Assembly: GCF_047276495.1 (NCBI RefSeq)
Contig: NZ_CP178543.1
Location: 4,836,001 to 4,900,000, forward strand
Source: Capilliphycus salinus
Lineage (GTDB): Bacteria > Cyanobacteriota > Cyanobacteriia > Cyanobacteriales > Microcoleaceae
Length of the DNA: 64,000 nucleotides
Direction of reading: 5' to 3'
The notes beneath the pieces were generated by a model. It was not told where the DNA came from. It did not search any database and worked only from the letters and a program-made list of their open reading frames with translations. Shown in pieces: positions 45,754 to 54,045 of this stretch. The position numbers and the translations under genes are program-made. The number at the start of each line of letters is the position of its first letter. The stretch's first letter is position 1.

Positions 45754-46422
45754 TTAAGGACAGAGACGATAACCCATTCCGCGAACGGTTTCAATGCGAT
45801 CGCCGCCCAATTTTTTCCGCAGATAGCCGACATAAACATCAACAATATTCGAGCCGGGATCGTAATCATACCCCCAAACGCGATCGAGGAGTTGTTCTCG
45901 ACTCATCACCTGTTCGGGATGGCGCATAAAAGTTTCGAGAAGCTGAAATTCTTTGGCGGAGAGTTTAATGGGACAATCGGCGACTTGGGCTTGACGAGTA
46001 TACAAGTCCAACATAATATCCCCTGCGGTTAATACTCGTTCCTCTTTTACCGGTGAGGGAGTATGATGGCGCAAGCGGGCGCGAACTCTGGCCAACAACT
46101 CGGCGAAGCGAAAAGGTTTGGTAACATAATCATCGGCGCCTTCTTCCAAACCGGCGACCTTATCTTCGATATCATCGCGAGCCGTTAAAATAATGATCGG
46201 GACCGTTTCTCCCTGGCCCCGCAACTGCTTCAAAATTTGAAAGCCATCCTGATGGGGAAGATTTAAGTCCAGGATGAGCAAGTCAAATTGATTTCCCAAT
46301 GCTTTTTCTAAGGCGTCCCGGCCATCATTGGCCACTGTAATGGTAAAGCCATTGGCTTTCAGCCCCTTTTCTAGAAAGGCGGCGATCCGAGGTTCATCTT
46401 CTGCAATCAAAATCCGGCTCAT
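45754..46422 (-). CDS. OmpR/PhoB-family response regulator
   Basis: A 222-residue two-component regulator. The receiver domain (1-118) has the acidic pocket in LIAEDEPRIA, phospho-acceptor Asp51 in DLLILDLNLPHQDG, Thr in IIILTARDD and Lys in DDYVTKPFRFAELLARVRAR. The C-terminal winged helix (about 128-222) includes LSAKEFQLLETFMRHPEQVM, SREQLLDRVWGYDYDPGSNI, VDVYVGYLRKKLGGDRIETV and RGMGYRLCP. No histidine kinase gene is in the window, so the partner is unknown. It binds DNA as a dimer. Upstream GAAGGAAGTTCTGTCTA supports the ATG. Confidence 0.94.
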   Translation of the reverse strand: MSRILIAEDEPRIAAFLEKGLKANGFTITVANDGRDALEKALGNQFDLLILDLNLPHQDGFQILKQLRGQGETVPIIILTARDDIEDKVAGLEEGADDYVTKPFRFAELLARVRARLRHHTPSPVKEERVLTAGDIMLDLYTRQAQVADCPIKLSAKEFQLLETFMRHPEQVMSREQLLDRVWGYDYDPGSNIVDVYVGYLRKKLGGDRIETVRGMGYRLCP

Positions 46423-46970
46423 TAGACAGAACTTCCTTCAGGAGAATGATTTCAACACAATTGATCAAAACGAATGGTATACGTGAAATCCTCAAGATGC
46501 AGCCGATGTTCTTTCGAGTCCCTGTCAATCCAAATTGATATTTTGTAACAGTTTACCTTTTGTTCTGAGCATTTTCGGCGATCGCTTCACCTGATCGTCA
46601 ACAGATCGGGTTTTTGTTTTCCATCAGTAGATGCTTGGTCTGCCCTGGGATTTGCATCTTGACGGCATATCGATTCCATCTTAACAGCCAACCGTCAACC
46701 GTAAACAGCGATTCAGCCAAAGATAGATAGCGATCGCCCGTCGGTAACATCCACAAAACACATAGATACTGTTTCCCCTAACTGGTAGTTTTCCCAAAAT
46801 CTTGCGCGAAAATATCAACCCTTGTAGTTATACGACTCAGAAATTGATTTTTCTCAACTTTTTGTCGGTTTTCCTCACCTGAGGTCTTGTGTCGAGGTTC
46901 TCAGGGTTTTCTTGGATCTCTTAAAATATCTATTGATGTCAATCAGGGCAGTCCCCAATGGAAGCGCAAA
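46423..46970. other. 548-bp intergenic region with orphan terminator
   Basis: The region separates divergent genes. It holds the promoter of the response regulator on the left and of the ABC gene on the right, two HIP1-related sites, and a terminator-like hairpin at 46590-46620 that no annotated plus-strand gene explains. No protein gene is seen. Confidence 0.5.
46590..46620 (+). terminator. Orphan rho-independent terminator on the plus strand
   Basis: CCTGATC (46590-46596) and GATCGGG (46604-46610) pair with one wobble around GTCAACA and are followed by TTTTTGTTTT. The nearest upstream plus-strand gene ends more than 10 kb away, so it may end an unannotated small transcript. Confidence 0.55.
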
Positions 46971-47990
46971 ATGACACCTGCCATTTTAATTGAAAAACTA
47001 CAAAAACGTTATGGTTCTGTAGAAGCGGTCAAAGATGTCTCCCTATTCGTCAAACCGGGGGAAATCTTCGGTTTACTCGGCCCCAACGGTGCGGGTAAAA
47101 CAACCACTCTGCGGGCGCTGTGTACGTTAATAACGCCCGATTCCGGTCGTTTGGAGGTTTCTGGGGTAAACGTGGTTGAAAAGCCGCGACAGGCCAGAGG
47201 TCGCCTCGGTTATGTTGCCCAAGAAGTCGCCTTGGATAAGGTGTTAACGGGTCGCGAACTCCTGCAACTGCAAGCGGCATTATACCATCTGCCCCGGCCC
47301 ACGATTAAAGATCGGATTAATAAGGCGATCGATTTATTGGGTTTGGCGGATTGGGCCGATAAAAAAAGCGGGACCTATTCGGGCGGGATTCGCAAACGCC
47401 TAGACTTGGCCGCCGGACTTCTCCACCAGCCGGATGTGTTGGTGTTGGATGAACCGACGGTGGGTTTGGATATTGAAAGCCGGGTGGCGGTTTGGGATTT
47501 CCTGCGTCAGTTGCGTCAGGCGGGAACAACGGTGTTAATTACCAGCCACTATTTAGAAGAAGTGGACGCTTTGGCCGATCGCGTGGCGATTATTGATAAA
47601 GGCGTGGTGATTGCGACGGGAACTCCTTCACAATTAAAAGATCAAGTGGGAGGCGATCGCATTACCCTGAGAATTCGGGAGTTTTCTCCGATGGAGGAAG
47701 CCGAAAAAGCGAAATCTCTCCTGGAGTCTTTACCGTTTGTTACCGAGGCGATTATTAATACCGCCCAAGGCAATTCTCTCAATTTGGTGGTCCAACCTCA
47801 AAGCGATGCGTTGTTATCGGTACAACAGGCGTTAAAAGAGGCGGGTTTACCCACCTTTGGGATCGCCCAGTCTCGACCGAGTTTGGATGATGTTTATCTG
47901 GCGGCGACGGGTCGAACCCTGATGGATGCGGAATTAGCAGGTGTTGCGGTTCGCGATCCCAAGGCCGAGAAAAAACAGAATATGCGTTAG
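46971..47990 (+). CDS. ABC-2 exporter ATP-binding protein (DrrA/daunorubicin-resistance type)
   Basis: A 339-residue ABC ATPase. Start ATG 46971 is chosen because the conserved beginning ILIEKLQKRYGSVEAVKDVS follows; the frame open from 46887 adds 28 residues without family similarity. Walker A GPNGAGKTTTLRAL, Q-loop in LGYVAQEVALDKVLTG, signature YSGGIRKRLDLAAGLL, Walker B VLVLDEPTVGLD, and H-loop ITSHYLEEVDALADRVAIID are all present. The C-terminal 90 residues form the DUF4162/DrrA extension. It energises export through the permease encoded 220 bases downstream. In cyanobacteria such pairs export lipids or glycolipids; the cargo here is unknown. Confidence 0.92.
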   Translation: MTPAILIEKLQKRYGSVEAVKDVSLFVKPGEIFGLLGPNGAGKTTTLRALCTLITPDSGRLEVSGVNVVEKPRQARGRLGYVAQEVALDKVLTGRELLQLQAALYHLPRPTIKDRINKAIDLLGLADWADKKSGTYSGGIRKRLDLAAGLLHQPDVLVLDEPTVGLDIESRVAVWDFLRQLRQAGTTVLITSHYLEEVDALADRVAIIDKGVVIATGTPSQLKDQVGGDRITLRIREFSPMEEAEKAKSLLESLPFVTEAIINTAQGNSLNLVVQPQSDALLSVQQALKEAGLPTFGIAQSRPSLDDVYLAATGRTLMDAELAGVAVRDPKAEKKQNMR

Positions 47991-47993
47991 GGT

Positions 47994-48121
47994 GAGGGGA
48001 AAGGGGAAAGGGGAAAGGGGAAAGGGGCAAGAGGCAAGAGCTCATGTGGTAAGAGGTAATTCTAAACTTCTGAACTCCTGACTTCTGAACTCCTGACACC
48101 TGACACCTGACACCTGACACC
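47994..48121. repeat. Simple tandem repeats between the ABC genes
   Basis: A 7-bp unit GGGGAAA repeats about five times (47994-48030), followed by mixed GAACTCCTGACTT units and then CTGACACC repeated about four times (48089-48121). Such sequences are prone to length change. Confidence 0.85.
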
Positions 48122-48211
48122 TAATATTGAAGGCATTGGTTTCTAGAGAGAATTATTGCATTAAACGTCTTGCTGAAATTGGTAAAAAAGTTGTAACGAG
48201 ATCTTGTAAAT

Positions 48212-49096
48212 ATGACAGGTACAACCACTTCTAATTCTTCTAATTTGAGTTTATCTCCGAGTCAACGGGAAACGATAGAACCCAATCCCGTCGGAGAATT
48301 TCTCCAAGAAACGTTGGCGTTAACTCGTCGGTTGTTTATTCAGCTTCAGCGCCGTCCGTCTACGCTGATTGCGGGGGTAATTCAACCGCTGATGTGGTTA
48401 ATTTTGTTTGGGGCGTTGTTTCAAAATGCACCCAAGGGTTTATTTGGAGAAAGCCAAAATTATGCTCAATTTCTCGGGGCGGGAGTTATTGTGTTTACCG
48501 CTTTTGCCGGGGCGTTAAATGCCGGATTGCCCGTAATGTTTGACCGAGAATTTGGCTTTTTAAATCGTTTGTTGGTGGCGCCGCTAACGACTCGTTTTTC
48601 GATTGTTATCGCCTCGGCAATTTTTATTATCACCATGAGTTTTATCCAAACCGGTGCTATTATCGGCGCAGGTGCGTTTCTGGGGGCGGGACTTCCGGGA
48701 ATTCCTGAATTGGGTTTGATTGGGTTGATGATATTATTGTTGGTTTTGGGGGTAACGGGTTTAAGTCTGGGTTTGGCGTTTGCGTTACCGGGACACATTG
48801 AATTAATTGCGGTGATTTTTGTCACGAATTTACCGCTTTTGTTTGCGAGTACCGCTTTGGCGCCGCTTTCGTTTATGCCGGGATGGTTACAGGTGGTTGC
48901 TTCTTTGAACCCCTTGAGTTACGCCATTGAACCGATTCGTTATCTGTATTTACACGCGGATTGGTCTTTTGGTAGTATTGTCATGCAAGCGCCTTTTGCT
49001 AATATTTCGTTAGGTGCTGCGATTGGGGTTTTATTTGGCTTTGCGATCGTCGCGTTATTGCTGATTCAACCGCTTCTGCGCCGTCGCTTTGCATAA
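48212..49096 (+). CDS. ABC-2 type exporter permease (DrrB type)
   Basis: A 294-residue permease with about six membrane segments. It has a cytosolic N-terminus of about 40 residues, then LFIQLQRRPSTLIAGVIQPL, MWLILFGALFQN, and the ABC-2 signature LNPLSYAIEPIRYLYLHADW near the end, preceded by LLFASTALAPLSFMPGWLQV. Partner of the ATPase just upstream; the 221-bp gap is filled by simple repeats, but the order and strand fit one transcription unit. Cargo unknown. Confidence 0.92.
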   Translation: MTGTTTSNSSNLSLSPSQRETIEPNPVGEFLQETLALTRRLFIQLQRRPSTLIAGVIQPLMWLILFGALFQNAPKGLFGESQNYAQFLGAGVIVFTAFAGALNAGLPVMFDREFGFLNRLLVAPLTTRFSIVIASAIFIITMSFIQTGAIIGAGAFLGAGLPGIPELGLIGLMILLLVLGVTGLSLGLAFALPGHIELIAVIFVTNLPLLFASTALAPLSFMPGWLQVVASLNPLSYAIEPIRYLYLHADWSFGSIVMQAPFANISLGAAIGVLFGFAIVALLLIQPLLRRRFA

Positions 49097-49209
49097 GTAA
49101 AGCTTTTCGGTCGGATTCATAAAAATTGATAACCCTCTCTATCTCCGGGGAGGGTTAAAATATGTTCAATTGGTCTATCTTTGGAAATAGCGATTTAGGT
49201 GTGAATGCA

Positions 49210-49587
49210 ATGAAACTTAATCTTAAGTCTGGTGTGGGGATGGTTGTCTCTATGCTATCGGTGATGGGAGTCGGTGTTACCCTGTTGACACAGCCCGGTG
49301 TTGCCCAACAAAATACCGTCAGCCCCTTGCAGGATTTTAACAGCCAGCACAATGATAATGGTACGAGTCTGGGTATCGATCAAAGTACCATGTATAACCT
49401 GATTCATCGGGCGCAAATGGGAACTTTAGAAGTTAATCCCAATGCGGTCTCCGATCAACAAAAAGATAATATTTTGGATGCGGCCGCAGAATTTCGCGCC
49501 AAGCAACGCCAAGTGTTTGAACAACGAACTCCTCAAGTTGCCGATGAGGGTTCTTCTACTGTCGAGTCTCTGAATCTTTCCAATTAA
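49210..49587 (+). CDS. Small exported hypothetical protein
   Basis: A 125-residue protein beginning at ATG 49210 (MKLNLKSGVGMVVSMLSVMG) with a signal peptide cleaved after GVAQ. A frame start at 49162 would spoil the signal peptide. The mature part is polar (LQDFNSQHNDNGTSLGIDQS, MYNLIHRAQMGTLEVNPNAV, then EFRAKQRQVFEQRTPQV) and has no known domain. It ends at its own terminator 35 bases on. Similar small periplasmic proteins are common in cyanobacteria. Function unknown. Confidence 0.75.
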   Translation: MKLNLKSGVGMVVSMLSVMGVGVTLLTQPGVAQQNTVSPLQDFNSQHNDNGTSLGIDQSTMYNLIHRAQMGTLEVNPNAVSDQQKDNILDAAAEFRAKQRQVFEQRTPQVADEGSSTVESLNLSN

Positions 49588-49621
49588 ATTCAATCCAATC
49601 AAGACCTATTTTCATATACTC

Positions 49622-49657
49622 CAAAAACCCGGTTTCTTTGAGAATCCGGGTTTTTTA
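49622..49657 (+). terminator. Terminator of the small exported protein gene
   Basis: AAAACCCGGTTTCT and AGAATCCGGGTTTT pair around TTG and run into TTTTTT. Member of a repeated hairpin family (also 4483, 50431, 51776). Confidence 0.88.
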
Positions 49658-49856
49658 ATTGCAAGCTAAAATCTATTCAATAATTGATAATTAATAATGG
49701 ATAATTTTTATTTTTTATCCTTGAAATGAGAGGTCTTAAACCTGATTAATTAATGCTCAATTCTTAATTGTCAATTATCCATTGATAACTCTCCCTCCGA
49801 TAGATGTCAAATTTTTGAGGATATTCTATTGTTAAAAATGAAAGTATAAAGAATAT

Positions 49857-49982
49857 GATATCCGGTTGATTAATTTTCTGATCGGAGGTTGGGCGGGTTT
49901 AATTCAATCTCGGAGTAGTCATCAATATCTCGGATGAACCCGCCCCTACAGAATAATTATTGATTGGTCGGAGATCATATAA
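49857..49982. mobile_element. MITE-like palindromic element (most complete copy)
   Basis: Outer arms ATATGATATCCGGTTGATTA and AATCAATAATTATT-like/GGTCGGAGATCATAT, inner arms GGCGGGTTTAATTCAATC and AACCCGCCCCTACAG. It ends 22 bases before the next gene, so its right part may supply promoter sequence. The rest of 49658-49856 is AT-rich with an inverted AATTATCCAT/ATGGATAATT pair. Confidence 0.75.
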
Positions 49983-50004
49983 TAAATAAACTCAGGAGAA
50001 GCAA

Positions 50005-50403
50005 ATGAAACGTTTAATAAAAGTGTTCGGATTGGCGGTAATAATTAGCCTTTTATTTTCGAGTTTGAATGGCTTGAGTTCAACGACAGCCTTTGCAGAT
50101 GCTTTAACCCCCGAAGCCGATTATTATCAAGTTAATCGGAGTGCGACTCCCTCTCTATCGGGTCGAAGCTTAGATTTAGAAAACGGCGCAAATCGTGCCG
50201 AATCTGCTGCTGATAAGATCTATCAAGGTTTAGATACAACTAAAGATGTTGTGGGCAAAACCGAACAAAGAAAACAAGTGATTGAAAAAGCAAGAGATCA
50301 CGCCAGCGACCGATTAAAAGAACAATCTGAACGGGCAAAATCCGCTCAAAATCCCAATTCCCTCGATCCCAACGAACGCAATTTTCTGAAAAATATTCAG
50401 TAA
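50005..50403 (+). CDS. Exported hypothetical protein
   Basis: A 132-residue protein with signal peptide (VFGLAVIISLLFSSLNGLSS...AFA). The mature part has a polar, helical body: SLDLENGANRAESAADKIYQ, GLDTTKDVVGKTEQRKQVIE, KARDHASDRLKEQSERAKSA. The composition resembles CsbD-like or apolipoprotein-like stress proteins, without a clear family match. The start is supported by CTCAGGAGAAGCAA. A MITE-like element lies directly upstream, and a strong terminator follows. Confidence 0.75.
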   Translation: MKRLIKVFGLAVIISLLFSSLNGLSSTTAFADALTPEADYYQVNRSATPSLSGRSLDLENGANRAESAADKIYQGLDTTKDVVGKTEQRKQVIEKARDHASDRLKEQSERAKSAQNPNSLDPNERNFLKNIQ

Positions 50404-50430
50404 AATTTAATAATAAATCCTCTGATGAAG

Positions 50431-50462
50431 AACCCGGTTTCTCACAGAAACCGGGTTTTTTG
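50431..50462 (+). terminator. Terminator of the 50005 gene
   Basis: AACCCGGTTTCT and AGAAACCGGGTT pair perfectly over 12 bp around CAC and are followed by TTTTT. Confidence 0.9.
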
Positions 50463-50509
50463 GGTGTCCCGTCCTAACTCCGCCTTGAAAACCCCCCGGA
50501 CAGGACAGT

Positions 50510-50685
50510 TTAGGAATTGTAATAAGTCGGTAAATATTCCGGACGGTTGTGAACTCGAATGTTATCTTTAAGATAGATAAATCACTCGCAAAGCCTTCAA
50601 CTTCTCCGTTGTTTAAACTCTCTTTATACCAAGGTTCATCCCCTTTGGTAGTGAGTTGCTGTTGCGAGTGAAAGCGTATCGTCAA
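50510..50685 (-). pseudogene. Possible frameshifted remnant of a small gene
   Basis: On the minus strand, TIRFHSQQQLTTKGDEPWYK and ESLNNGEVEGFASDLSILK read as a protein, then a one-base shift near 50565-50570 leads to KDNIRVHNRPEYLPTYYNS ending at a stop (50510-50512). The unshifted frame instead runs into the palindromic terminator of the neighbouring gene, which is unlikely coding sequence. Family not recognised. Confidence 0.35.
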
Positions 50686-50732
50686 TCACGGATTATGAAT
50701 TTTAATTCACCGCCAAAAAAAGGAGGTTAATC

Positions 50733-50963
50733 ATGGAACTCAATCGATTAAGATTCGGCATAATTCTCACCGCTGTAACCCTACTCACCCTGATAACCTC
50801 TAGGGTGATGGCACAAGAATCAGGCTTTTTGGGAGAACGGGCCAAACCTCACTGCATTGAGGACGCATTAGCCTCGGAAGATGTTTCTCAAGGGGAAAAT
50901 CTCAAAAGTCTTCTGTTTCATTGCGGCCGAGAAGAATACACGACTCAACCCCCGTTGCGATAA
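50733..50963 (+). CDS. Small exported hypothetical protein
   Basis: A 76-residue protein with a signal peptide (FGIILTAVTLLTLITSRVMA-QES). The mature part of about 48 residues has two Cys (HCIED and FHCGREE), which could form one disulfide. The perfect AAAGGAGGTTAATC site before the ATG supports strong translation. No family recognised. Confidence 0.7.
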   Translation: MELNRLRFGIILTAVTLLTLITSRVMAQESGFLGERAKPHCIEDALASEDVSQGENLKSLLFHCGREEYTTQPPLR

Positions 50964-51077
50964 CATTTGGGCTAAACACCGAATTTGCTTTTCCCTCATC
51001 CCTCACGATGTGCCTTCTGCGTTTCCCGGCCTATTTTAATTAACTTTAAGCGCGAAAAATCAACCCCGGAAATTTGA

Positions 51078-51641
51078 TTAATAGGATTGATATTGATTAA
51101 ATGTTTTCACGCCGCCATCTTCACCAAAAGATAACACCGCAAAGGGTTCTTTAATATTACCCGATTCCATTCCCGGCGAACCGATGGGCATTTGGGGGAC
51201 AGCCAAACCGGAGACTTGAGGTTTTTCGGCCAGCAAGCGCTTGATGTCGGCCGCCGGTACGTGGCCCTCGATGGCGTATCCGTCGATAACCGCAGTATGA
51301 CAGGAGGTTAACTCGTTGGGTATTCCGTATTCTTGTTTAACCGCCGCGACGTCTTCCGTGACAATATCGGTGGTTTGAAAGCCGTTGGCTTCGAGGTGTT
51401 GGACCCAAGCTTTACAGCATCCACAAGTTGGACTGCGATGGACGGTAATATTGAGGGGAATTGCCGATGATGCTACGATATTTTCGGCGGGATTTGTTGC
51501 TTGAGAAGGATTCATTCCCTGATTAGCGGATTGACTCCACACGGCAACCGTTACACCTGCGATAATTGCGGTTCCTGCAACAGAGGCGATAAGGGGTCGA
51601 AGATATTGACGCAGCCAATTTGTTGGGGGTTGATTAGACAT
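51078..51641 (-). CDS. DUF411 domain protein (membrane-anchored, metal-binding)
   Basis: A 187-residue protein. An N-terminal membrane anchor (LIASVAGTAIIAGVTVAVW) precedes a DUF411 domain (about 60-155) with VHRSPTCGCCKAWVQHLEAN (CxCC metal-site motif), GIPNELTSCHTAVIDGYAIE and GHVPAADIKRLLAEKPQVSG, LAVPQMPIGSPGME. DUF411 proteins occur with copper-resistance genes and probably bind copper outside the cytoplasm. The end VLSFGEDGGVKTFNQY is typical. No copper genes are near. Confidence 0.92.
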   Translation of the reverse strand: MSNQPPTNWLRQYLRPLIASVAGTAIIAGVTVAVWSQSANQGMNPSQATNPAENIVASSAIPLNITVHRSPTCGCCKAWVQHLEANGFQTTDIVTEDVAAVKQEYGIPNELTSCHTAVIDGYAIEGHVPAADIKRLLAEKPQVSGLAVPQMPIGSPGMESGNIKEPFAVLSFGEDGGVKTFNQYQSY

Positions 51642-51775
51642 AGAATTTGCCCAGAGTTAAATAATGTTTGGTGTTATTGTTATTAATTATTATATCGCAA
51701 AATATCCCAAAATTGTAGAGTTGTAGTGCAAGCGTCTGGCTTGCTAGATTCTTATAAATTTATAGAGTAGACCCC

Positions 51776-51809
51776 AAAAACCCGGTAACTTTATCGAAAC
51801 CGGGTTTTT
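51776..51809. terminator. Symmetric hairpin between divergent genes
   Basis: AAAAACCCGGT and ACCGGGTTTTT pair around AACTTTATCGAA. Both flanks look like T-tracts, so it could work in either direction, but the flanking genes diverge from here. It is likely a repeat-family member rather than the terminator of a known gene. Confidence 0.6.
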
Positions 51810-51886
51810 ATTCCAATTCGGGTTTTTATTCCAATTCCAATTATAATCAAAAAATCAACCCTTTAGAACTCAGTTGTCATTTAAGA

Positions 51887-52840
51887 ATGAATTTACCTGT
51901 TTTCGCCGATATTGAAAAAGCAGCACAACGCCTCGGGGGATATGCTTACAAAACCCCGGTTGTTACTTCTCGCACGGTTAACGAATTAACCGGGGCGGAA
52001 GTCTTTTTTAAATGTGAGAATTTTCAAAGAACGGGTTCGTTTAAATTTCGGGGCGCTTTTAACGCTTTGTCTCAACTTTCTGAGGCAGAAAAATCTCGGG
52101 GTGTGTTAACGTTTTCTTCGGGAAATCACGCCCAGGCGATCGCACGTTCGGGTCAAATTTTAGGCATTCCCACCACTATTATTATGCCGTCTGATGCGCC
52201 GATTGTCAAGCAAGCGGCAACACGGGGTTATGGGGCGGAAATTATTCTCTATGAACGTGCGGAAATTGCCCGAGAAGTCTTGTGTCAACAAATCGCAACG
52301 GAACGGGGTTCTACGATTATACCGCCTTACGACCATCCTGATATTATTGCCGGACAAGGTACAACGGCGTTTGAACTTTTACAAGAGGTCAAAACCCTAG
52401 ATTTTTTACTGGTTTGTTGTGGCGGTGGGGGTTTATTATCGGGTTGTGCTATTGCAACTCGTCAGCTTTCCCCCAACTGTAAAATTATTGGGGTTGAACC
52501 GGCAAACGCGGATGATGCAACCCGTTCTTTTCACACCAAAACCTTACAAAAAATTGAGAATCCTAAAACGATAGCAGATGGGGCGAGAACCCCCTATTTA
52601 GGAAAGCTAACCTTTCCGTTAGTGTTGCAGAATGTTGATGATATGGTCACGGTTTCCGAGGAAGATATTATTAAAACCATGTTCTTTGTTTGGGAACGAA
52701 TGAAGTTAGTGATTGAACCGACGGGGGCGTTGGCTGCTGCTGCATTATTGCAAGGGGTTGTGAAAGCGCCGGGCGCTAGAATTGGGGTGGTTATTAGTGG
52801 CGGAAATGTGGATTTAAAACAAATTGGTCAGCTTTTTTGA
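51887..52840 (+). CDS. Threonine/serine dehydratase-like PLP enzyme (serine racemase type)
   Basis: A 317-residue fold-type II PLP enzyme. The Schiff-base Lys lies in FFKCENFQRTGSFKFRGAFN, then TFSSGNHAQAIARSGQILGI (SGNHAQ), the phosphate-binding loop VCCGGGGLLSGCAIA, IGVEPANADD and the C-terminal VISGGNVDL. This layout without an ACT domain is that of catabolic threonine dehydratases, serine racemases and hydroxyaspartate ammonia-lyases. It deaminates serine or threonine to a keto acid, or racemises. No cofactor beyond PLP is indicated. Product choice is open. Confidence 0.88.
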   Translation: MNLPVFADIEKAAQRLGGYAYKTPVVTSRTVNELTGAEVFFKCENFQRTGSFKFRGAFNALSQLSEAEKSRGVLTFSSGNHAQAIARSGQILGIPTTIIMPSDAPIVKQAATRGYGAEIILYERAEIAREVLCQQIATERGSTIIPPYDHPDIIAGQGTTAFELLQEVKTLDFLLVCCGGGGLLSGCAIATRQLSPNCKIIGVEPANADDATRSFHTKTLQKIENPKTIADGARTPYLGKLTFPLVLQNVDDMVTVSEEDIIKTMFFVWERMKLVIEPTGALAAAALLQGVVKAPGARIGVVISGGNVDLKQIGQLF

Positions 52841-52858
52841 GTTGAGTTGAATCCCCGT

Positions 52859-53695
52859 CTATTCTCGCGGAAACAAACGTTCTAAACTGTCTTGGAGGTT
52901 TTTATGGGGATAAATATCGCGTTTTTTACTCCAAACATAATCGAGGGTTTGTTGATAACTCCAAGTTGGATTTTTGGCAAAACAGTAGGCGGTCACAACC
53001 GAACCACTTCTGCCAATTCCCGCCCGACAGTTCACTAATATTTTCTGTTTTCCTTGTTCAAGCTGTCGGTCAATCCAGCTAATAGCTTCTAATAATAGAG
53101 TATCAGAAATTGGGTTGTGTGCGCCATCCAAAAGGTTAATTTTTTGATAAATCACTTTGGAGTCGGAAGGGAAGTTAATTGTTAATTCATCCGCGAGATT
53201 TAAAACCCCATCAATTCCCAAAGTTTCCGCTTGAGAGGCGGCGATAAAGTTGCCCACAAATACACCGGGAAGAATCTCGATATAACTCGGCCCCTTTGTC
53301 CAGTTCATCCACTCGGAGGGCGGTTCAATCTTCACATATCCGTTTTGTTTAGAATTCCCCAACCATTGCCAAGTTTCGGGATAATCTTTCAGTCCTATTC
53401 GATAGGTAAACTGATAATTACCGACGCTGGTTGGCATCAACGAACCCGCAAAACTGTAGATATTTTCCGACTCTTGAACTTGAAAATTTAGGTCAACGGC
53501 GTGCCAATTTCCCTCGCTATTATATTTCGTTAAAACGTTCGTCCAAAGTTGGACTTTTAAGTGTTCGGGAGGGTGAGAACTCCTCAGTTTAACCGTTGCG
53601 CCAAAATATTCTAACATATACAGGGTTATGCGAGAACCAATGGCGGGTTTTATCTCGATGATTTCGGCAGTGAAAGCGTTTGAAATGTCGTTCAT
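52859..53695 (-). CDS. Dual-specificity-phosphatase-like protein with N-terminal beta domain
   Basis: A 278-residue protein. ATG 53695 has AGGAAAA before it. Residues about 1-125 form a beta-rich domain (LKVQLWTNVLTKYNSEGNWH, YQFTYRIGLKDYPETWQWLG) that resembles starch-binding/CBM-like modules. Residues about 138-278 are a DSP domain: SYIEILPGVFVGNFIAASQA, Asp of the general acid near NLLDGAHN, and the P-loop VNCRAGIGRSG with Cys223 and Arg229. The usual His before the nucleophile is Asn here (NCxxGxGRSG). A glycan-binding plus phosphatase layout recalls laforin/SEX4-type glucan phosphatases. Substrate not known. Confidence 0.8.
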   Translation of the reverse strand: MNDISNAFTAEIIEIKPAIGSRITLYMLEYFGATVKLRSSHPPEHLKVQLWTNVLTKYNSEGNWHAVDLNFQVQESENIYSFAGSLMPTSVGNYQFTYRIGLKDYPETWQWLGNSKQNGYVKIEPPSEWMNWTKGPSYIEILPGVFVGNFIAASQAETLGIDGVLNLADELTINFPSDSKVIYQKINLLDGAHNPISDTLLLEAISWIDRQLEQGKQKILVNCRAGIGRSGSVVTAYCFAKNPTWSYQQTLDYVWSKKRDIYPHKNLQDSLERLFPRE

Positions 53696-54045
53696 TTTTC
53701 CTGATTTAGCACCAAACAAAGTTTATCAAAATACAGTCCTTTTTGTAAACCGTTTCTATAGAAGCTGTTCTTGTGAAAAACCGGGTTTCTCAACGGGAAT
53801 ATAGGCAATAAAAAGCAGTGGCAAACCCAAATACAGTGATTTTTGTAAACCGTTTCTGTAGAAGGTGTTATTGTAGCGGATATTTTTAAGAATTCCGTAC
53901 AATTACTGAGGTAGTTTGTTTGGGTATTTGCTATCATTCCAATGAGTGAGATTCAATCAAAGAAAATTGTTTTATCGTAAATCTGATTAACAATTACTGA
54001 TTTAAACTTACTCATCTATTTTGATATTTTAAGGACGTTAATGTT
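53696..54045. repeat. 350-bp spacer with a direct repeat of 47 bp
   Basis: AAATACAGTCCTTTTTGTAA... (53729-53775) recurs with a few changes at 53829-53875, exactly 100 bp apart. Between them lies half of an AAACCGGGTTTCT hairpin family member. No gene is seen; the right end carries the promoter region of the 54046 gene. Confidence 0.75.
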
